From assembly GCA_023667145.1 (NCBI GenBank), contig JAMPAQ010000001.1, positions 601,547-634,962 on the forward strand: a stretch of 33,416 nucleotides of DNA, in the 5' to 3' direction. A model generated the notes under the pieces. That model saw only the letters and a list, made by a program, of their open reading frames with translations, had not been told where the DNA came from and searched no databases. This document shows positions 31,603-33,416 of this stretch, in pieces (positions within the stretch are counted from its first letter, which is position 1; each line of letters starts with the position of its first letter). A program made the position numbers and the translations under genes. The stretch comes from Pseudoflavonifractor sp. GTDB taxonomy: Bacteria; Bacteroidota; Bacteroidia; Bacteroidales; Muribaculaceae.

Positions 31603-32823
31603 ATGAGCCATTATGACGTTGAGGCTATACGCCGCGATTTCCCTATACTTGAGCGCAAGGTATTCGGCAAGCCGCTGATCTATCTTGACAACACAGCCAC
31701 GTCGCAGACACCGCGTTGTGTGGTCGATGCCATCGACAGCATGTATCTTGAGCACAAGGCCAATGTGCACCGTGGTGTCCATGCCTTGTCACAGGAGGCG
31801 ACCGACTTGCAGGAGGTGGCCCGCGAGAGGGTGAGGCGCATGATCAACGCCGCGTCGGTGCGCGAGGTCATCTTCACCCGGGGCACCACCGAGGCCATCA
31901 ACCTCGTCGCGTCGTCATATGGGGAGTTCCTTGAGAATGGCGACGAAATCATCCTTACGGTCATGGAGCATCACGCCAACATCGTGCCATGGCAGTTGTT
32001 GCGCCGCCACAAGCGCATCACCCTGCGTGTTGTCCCGATGGACTCGCGGGGAGTGCTTGACCTCGATGCCTACCGCTCGCTCTTCAACGAGCGCACGCGC
32101 CTTGTCGCCGTGTGTCATGTCTCCAACGTGCTTGGCACGGTCAATCCCGTTGCCGAGATGATAGCCGAAGCCCACCGCCATGACGTGCCGATGCTTATTG
32201 ATGGAGCACAGGCGGTGTCCCATCTCCATGTCGATGTCCGCGCCCTCGATGCCGACTTCTACGCTTTCTCGGCCCACAAGATGTGTGGTCCGACGGGTGT
32301 GGGAGTGCTATATGGGCGCGAGCGCTTGCTCAACATGATGCCACCCTATCAGGGCGGAGGTGAGATGATAGGCCACGTGTCGTTTGAGCGTACCACCTGG
32401 GCCGACCTCCCGTTCAAGTTTGAGGCCGGTACCCCCGATTTTGCAGGGATAGCGGCATTTACACAGGCCATCGACTACATCGACTCAATCGGCATCGACC
32501 GCATCGCCGCCCACGAGCATCGCCTCCTTGAGCGTGCGAAGGAGGGGATGAGCGCCATCCCGGGCATGAGGTTCATCGGCACCGCTCCCGGCAAGGCCGC
32601 CATCATCTCATTCCTCCTCGGCGACCATCACCCCTACGACGTGGGTATGTTGCTCGACAAACTCGGAGTCGCCGTGCGCACCGGCCACCACTGCGCCCAG
32701 CCCCTGATGACCTCCCTCGGCATTGAGGGGACTGTCCGCGCCTCCTTTGCCCTCTACAACACCGAGGCCGAAGTCGACGCCTTTGTCACCGCCCTCCACC
32801 GCGTCGCCGCCCTCCTCGGCTGA
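31603..32823 (+). CDS. sufS: Cysteine desulfurase SufS
   Basis: A 406-residue PLP-dependent class II cysteine desulfurase that takes sulfur from cysteine for Fe-S assembly. Seen: N-terminal DFPILERKVFGKPLIYLDNT, PLP-site His in VMEHHANIVPWQ, LIDGAQAVSHLHVDV with the PLP Asp, SAHKMCGPTGVGVLYG with the Schiff-base Lys at residue 226, and RTGHHCAQPLMTSLG with the catalytic Cys at 364. Both positions equal those of E. coli SufS. Start ATG 31603 is taken because it opens MSHYDVEAIRRDFPIL as in the family; an in-frame ATG at 31522 lies inside sufD. No sufE or sufU follows, so the sulfur acceptor is encoded elsewhere. Confidence 0.97.
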   Translation: MSHYDVEAIRRDFPILERKVFGKPLIYLDNTATSQTPRCVVDAIDSMYLEHKANVHRGVHALSQEATDLQEVARERVRRMINAASVREVIFTRGTTEAINLVASSYGEFLENGDEIILTVMEHHANIVPWQLLRRHKRITLRVVPMDSRGVLDLDAYRSLFNERTRLVAVCHVSNVLGTVNPVAEMIAEAHRHDVPMLIDGAQAVSHLHVDVRALDADFYAFSAHKMCGPTGVGVLYGRERLLNMMPPYQGGGEMIGHVSFERTTWADLPFKFEAGTPDFAGIAAFTQAIDYIDSIGIDRIAAHEHRLLERAKEGMSAIPGMRFIGTAPGKAAIISFLLGDHHPYDVGMLLDKLGVAVRTGHHCAQPLMTSLGIEGTVRASFALYNTEAEVDAFVTALHRVAALLG

Positions 32824-32967
32824 TTTCACAGGCCACTGAAACCAAGGCATCATCCGCTATTATGATTCCATATATAAATCCCTATGTCATCGCAGATTGA
32901 TTTGGACGAGGGTTATTGTCCAAGGCATGTGATGATAAAACGACTGCGATTATAGTTGGTGCAACAG
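32824..32967. other. Non-coding stretch after sufS with nested inverted repeats
   Basis: No gene is visible. Seen: an outer inverted repeat ATCGCAG/CTGCGAT (32889-32895 with 32944-32950) enclosing an inner hairpin TTGGAC/GTCCAA (32902-32907 with 32918-32923, 10-nt loop). There is no T-run after either, so it is not an ordinary terminator. It might be a processed or structured 3' end of the suf transcript, but it is only a fold prediction. Confidence 0.35.
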
Positions 32968-32999
32968 AAAAGCGGGTCCGGGGAGAGGCCAGACCCGCT
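32968..32999 (-). terminator. Hairpin, probable terminator on the reverse strand
   Basis: Seen: AGCGGGTC/GACCCGCT (32971-32978 with 32992-32999), plus two inner G-C pairs past a mismatch. On the reverse strand it is followed by TTTCTG, a short T-run. The forward strand has no T's after it. It would end a reverse gene coming from 33113 (next entry). For the forward suf transcript it could act only as a structural stop. Confidence 0.5.
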
Positions 33000-33026
33000 G
33001 AGGATGGTGTGTCTATATAGTGTCAA

Positions 33027-33113
33027 TTATCTGACGATGAGTCGCTCGGTGTGGCGGCGTGTGCCGTCGGTCACGGCGAGAGCCAAATAATCGTTAAGAC
33101 CGAAATATCCAAG
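33027..33113 (-). pseudogene. Possible remnant of a type IX secretion C-terminal tail
   Basis: The last 28 codons of this reverse frame read LGYFGLNDYLALAVTDGTRR followed by HTERLIVR and a stop. Bacteroidetes proteins exported by the type IX system end in a short domain of similar shape (Y-x-V-x-V-T-D-G ... K/R-L-V-V-R). Here there is no gene body upstream; the tRNA-Asp promoter and tRNA lie there instead. It is followed by a reverse terminator hairpin, as a real gene end would be. Probably a decayed gene end. Chance resemblance cannot be ruled out. Confidence 0.3.
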
Positions 33114-33170
33114 CACTGACGCAAATAAGCGCATAAGTTGTGATAAAAAACGTAAATATGGGACGGAATT

Positions 33171-33202
33171 TTTGGTGGAGTGGAATAAACGGCTTATATT
33201 TG
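33171..33202 (+). promoter_or_regulatory. Promoter of tRNA-Asp
   Basis: TTTG (33171-33174), 20 nt, then TATATTTG (33195-33202): an exact Bacteroidetes consensus. The tRNA begins 18 nt past the box. Confidence 0.85.
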
Positions 33203-33220
33203 CACCGCAAGACAAACAAT

Positions 33221-33294
33221 GGTGTGGTAGTTCAGCTGGTTAGAATACCTGCCTGTCACGCAGGGGGTCGCGGGTTCGAGTCCCGTCCATACCG
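33221..33294 (+). tRNA. tRNA-Asp (anticodon GTC)
   Basis: A 74-nt aspartate tRNA. Seen: acceptor stem GGTGTGG/CCATACC (one G-U pair), D arm with AGCTGGTTAGAAT, anticodon stem CCTGC/GCAGG around CTGTCAC (GTC), T arm CGGGTTCGAGTCCCG, discriminator G. CCA is not encoded. Confidence 0.97.
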
Positions 33295-33295
33295 C

Positions 33296-33322
33296 AAAGC
33301 GCCTTTCTCGGAAGGCGCTTTT
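33296..33322 (+). terminator. Intrinsic terminator after tRNA-Asp
   Basis: Seen: a perfect 10-bp stem AAAGCGCCTT/AAGGCGCTTT (33296-33305 with 33312-33321), 6-nt loop, with T's at the end. It starts 2 nt after the tRNA. The remaining 33323-33416 carries no feature I can support. Confidence 0.85.
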
Positions 33323-33416
33323 GTGTTTAAGAGGGTGTCGCAAGGCTCGCTCTTGACACTTAGAGGTTGTTTAATAACTAATGTGAACGTCAGGGTCTCG
33401 TCTTTTGGAGCAGATT

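Overview
The window reads as the right-hand part of a tailed-phage prophage (about 1-26,985) joined to a chromosomal housekeeping region of a Bacteroidales host (about 26,986-33,416). Evidence for the phylum is the repeated Bacteroidetes-type promoter (TTTG, 19-20 nt, TAnnTTTG), the general weakness of Shine-Dalgarno sites, a cvpA-sufB-sufC-sufD-sufS cluster, a Bacteroidetes-style tyrosine recombinase and phage small proteins of the DUF5053 and DUF6808 type. Muribaculaceae is my best guess at family level. That is inference, not proof.

Prophage, left to right. 66-3950 is the end of an early/replication module: a VapE-type P-loop ATPase, a 327-nt intergenic region with a symmetric array of the 9-mer TTGTCAACC, a VRR-NUC nuclease, an SNF2-type helicase and an HNH nuclease. 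3951-4103 is a gap where a cos site would be expected. 4104-12821 is an HK97-type packaging, head and neck cassette: TerS (P27 type), TerL, portal, prohead protease, major capsid protein, connector, head closure, gp10-like, tail completion, tail tube, and tail chaperones gpG/gpGT joined by an apparent programmed -1 frameshift. 13227-23546 holds the tape measure, a tail-tip protein and a 1545-aa receptor-binding/tail-fibre protein with three carbohydrate-binding-like modules. 23614-25423 is a lysis module (membrane/coiled-coil protein, GH108 endolysin, spanin-like protein). It ends at a strong terminator, and the convergent integrase gene follows. The virion would be a siphovirus.

Two AT-rich cassettes run antisense to the late operon, each with its own host-type promoter. 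One lies between terL and portal (a 40-aa ORF plus a DUF5053-like gene). The other lies between the tail chaperones and the tape measure (a small multi-pass membrane protein). They look like lysogeny-expressed morons. At the first cassette a forward terminator and a fresh forward promoter bracket the insertion, so head/tail transcription probably restarts at the portal gene.

The integrase gene lies next to the 3' end of tRNA-Ser(GGA), the expected attachment site, with three 11-bp iterons in between. The left prophage end and the lysogeny-control genes are outside the window.

Host side. After tRNA-Ser and a 43-bp tandem repeat come cvpA and the SufBCDS iron-sulfur cluster assembly genes, closely packed and probably co-transcribed. 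Then follow a 397-nt non-coding stretch with two hairpins and a possible degraded type IX secretion tail, and tRNA-Asp(GTC) with a consensus promoter and terminator. The last ~95 nt show nothing I can assign.
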